A stretch of 5,987 bases of DNA from an uncultured Ruminococcus sp. (GTDB lineage Bacteria; Bacillota; Clostridia; Oscillospirales; Ruminococcaceae), in contig CAMHBN010000128.1 of assembly GCA_946183385.1 (NCBI GenBank), positions 1 to 5,987 of the forward strand, written 5' to 3'. The position numbers were made by a program, and so were the translations under genes. The notes beneath the pieces are model-generated. The model was not told the DNA's origin. It made no database searches and saw only the letters and a list, made by a program, of their open reading frames with translations. The stretch's first letter is position 1. Each line of letters opens with the position of its first letter. Positions 5,822 through 5,987 of this stretch are shown here, piece by piece.

Positions 5822-5849
5822 TTAACAATTTGTTCATAAGTTGTATAAT
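5822..5849 (+). promoter_or_regulatory. Promoter for the plus-strand gene at 5912
   Basis: TTAACA (5822-5827, five of six matches to the -35 consensus) and a perfect TATAAT (5844-5849) are separated by 16 bases. The predicted start is near 5856, leaving a leader of about 56 bases before the ATG at 5912. An imperfect inverted repeat, ACAATTT/AAGTTGT (5825-5844), covers the spacer and could be a regulator site, but this is weak. Confidence 0.6.
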
Positions 5850-5911
5850 GTGATCGGGAACAGAAATGTAAACCAAACACAATTACAAACGGGAATTTGG
5901 GAGGTAATCAA

Positions 5912-5987
5912 ATGAAGATCAAGGAAAAGTTCACGCGCCTGCTGTCGGGCGCAGTAAGCGGCGCAATGCTGCTTTCGATGTCGGCAG
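5912..5987 (+). CDS. N-terminus of a secreted or surface protein (cut by window edge)
   Basis: Only 25 codons are visible. They begin MKIKEKFTRLLSG and continue into a small, hydrophobic AVSGAMLLSMSA stretch. A positively charged n-region followed by a hydrophobic core is the layout of a Sec signal peptide, and the cleavage site is probably just beyond the edge. The start at 5912 is supported by GGGAGG (5899-5904) with a 7-base spacer and by an upstream promoter. The gene is transcribed divergently from the ABC/Sdp operon. The mature protein is not in the window, so no function can be given. Confidence 0.7.
   Translation, partial: MKIKEKFTRLLSGAVSGAMLLSMSA

Noticed and set aside
1..5987. CRISPR array, tRNA/rRNA genes, insertion sequences or transposase
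   Set aside because: No regularly spaced repeats, tRNA-like cloverleaf, rRNA segments or transposase-like frames were seen on either strand.

Overview
The window reads as a chromosomal segment of a low-to-moderate G+C Firmicute. It is probably a Clostridia/Oscillospiraceae (Ruminococcus-like) bacterium; this is inferred from gene families, strong AGGAGG-type ribosome binding sites, consensus SigA-type promoters and A+T-rich intergenic DNA next to G+C-richer genes, and no marker gene fixes the taxon. Seven complete genes and one truncated gene lie on the minus strand. One truncated gene starts on the plus strand at the right edge.

Right to left (the direction of minus-strand transcription), positions 5632-2115 hold a tightly packed six-gene operon. 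The order is a small PLDc_N-type two-helix membrane protein, an ABC ATPase, an ABC-2 permease, a CPBP/CAAX-type intramembrane protease, an SdpR-like ArsR repressor and an SdpI-like membrane protein. The first three match the order and sizes of the Bacillus YxlE-YxlF-YxlG module. The last two match the Bacillus sdpR-sdpI immunity/signalling pair. A perfect consensus promoter (TTGACA-17-TATAAT) precedes the operon and is bracketed by two perfect 8-4-8 palindromes, which look like twin repressor operators. The set reads as a regulated membrane-protection or peptide-export/immunity unit; no SdpC-type toxin gene is visible.

Positions 2114-2002 hold a second strong promoter (TTGACT-17-TAAAAT with an extended -10), followed by a terminator-like hairpin just before the ribosome binding site of the next gene. 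That transcript covers a HAD-superfamily phosphohydrolase (2001-1105) and then, 20 bases on, a 7TM sensor histidine kinase of the HisKA_3 type (1084 to the left edge). The kinase is cut just after its phospho-accepting histidine, so its ATPase domain and any response regulator lie outside the window.

Positions 5633-5911 are a divergent promoter region. On its right, a plus-strand promoter and ribosome binding site lead to a gene at 5912 of which only the start of an export signal is visible.

The most interesting items are the twin operators around the operon promoter, the combination of a YxlEFG-like transporter with CPBP, SdpR and SdpI in one transcript, and the leader hairpin upstream of the HAD gene.
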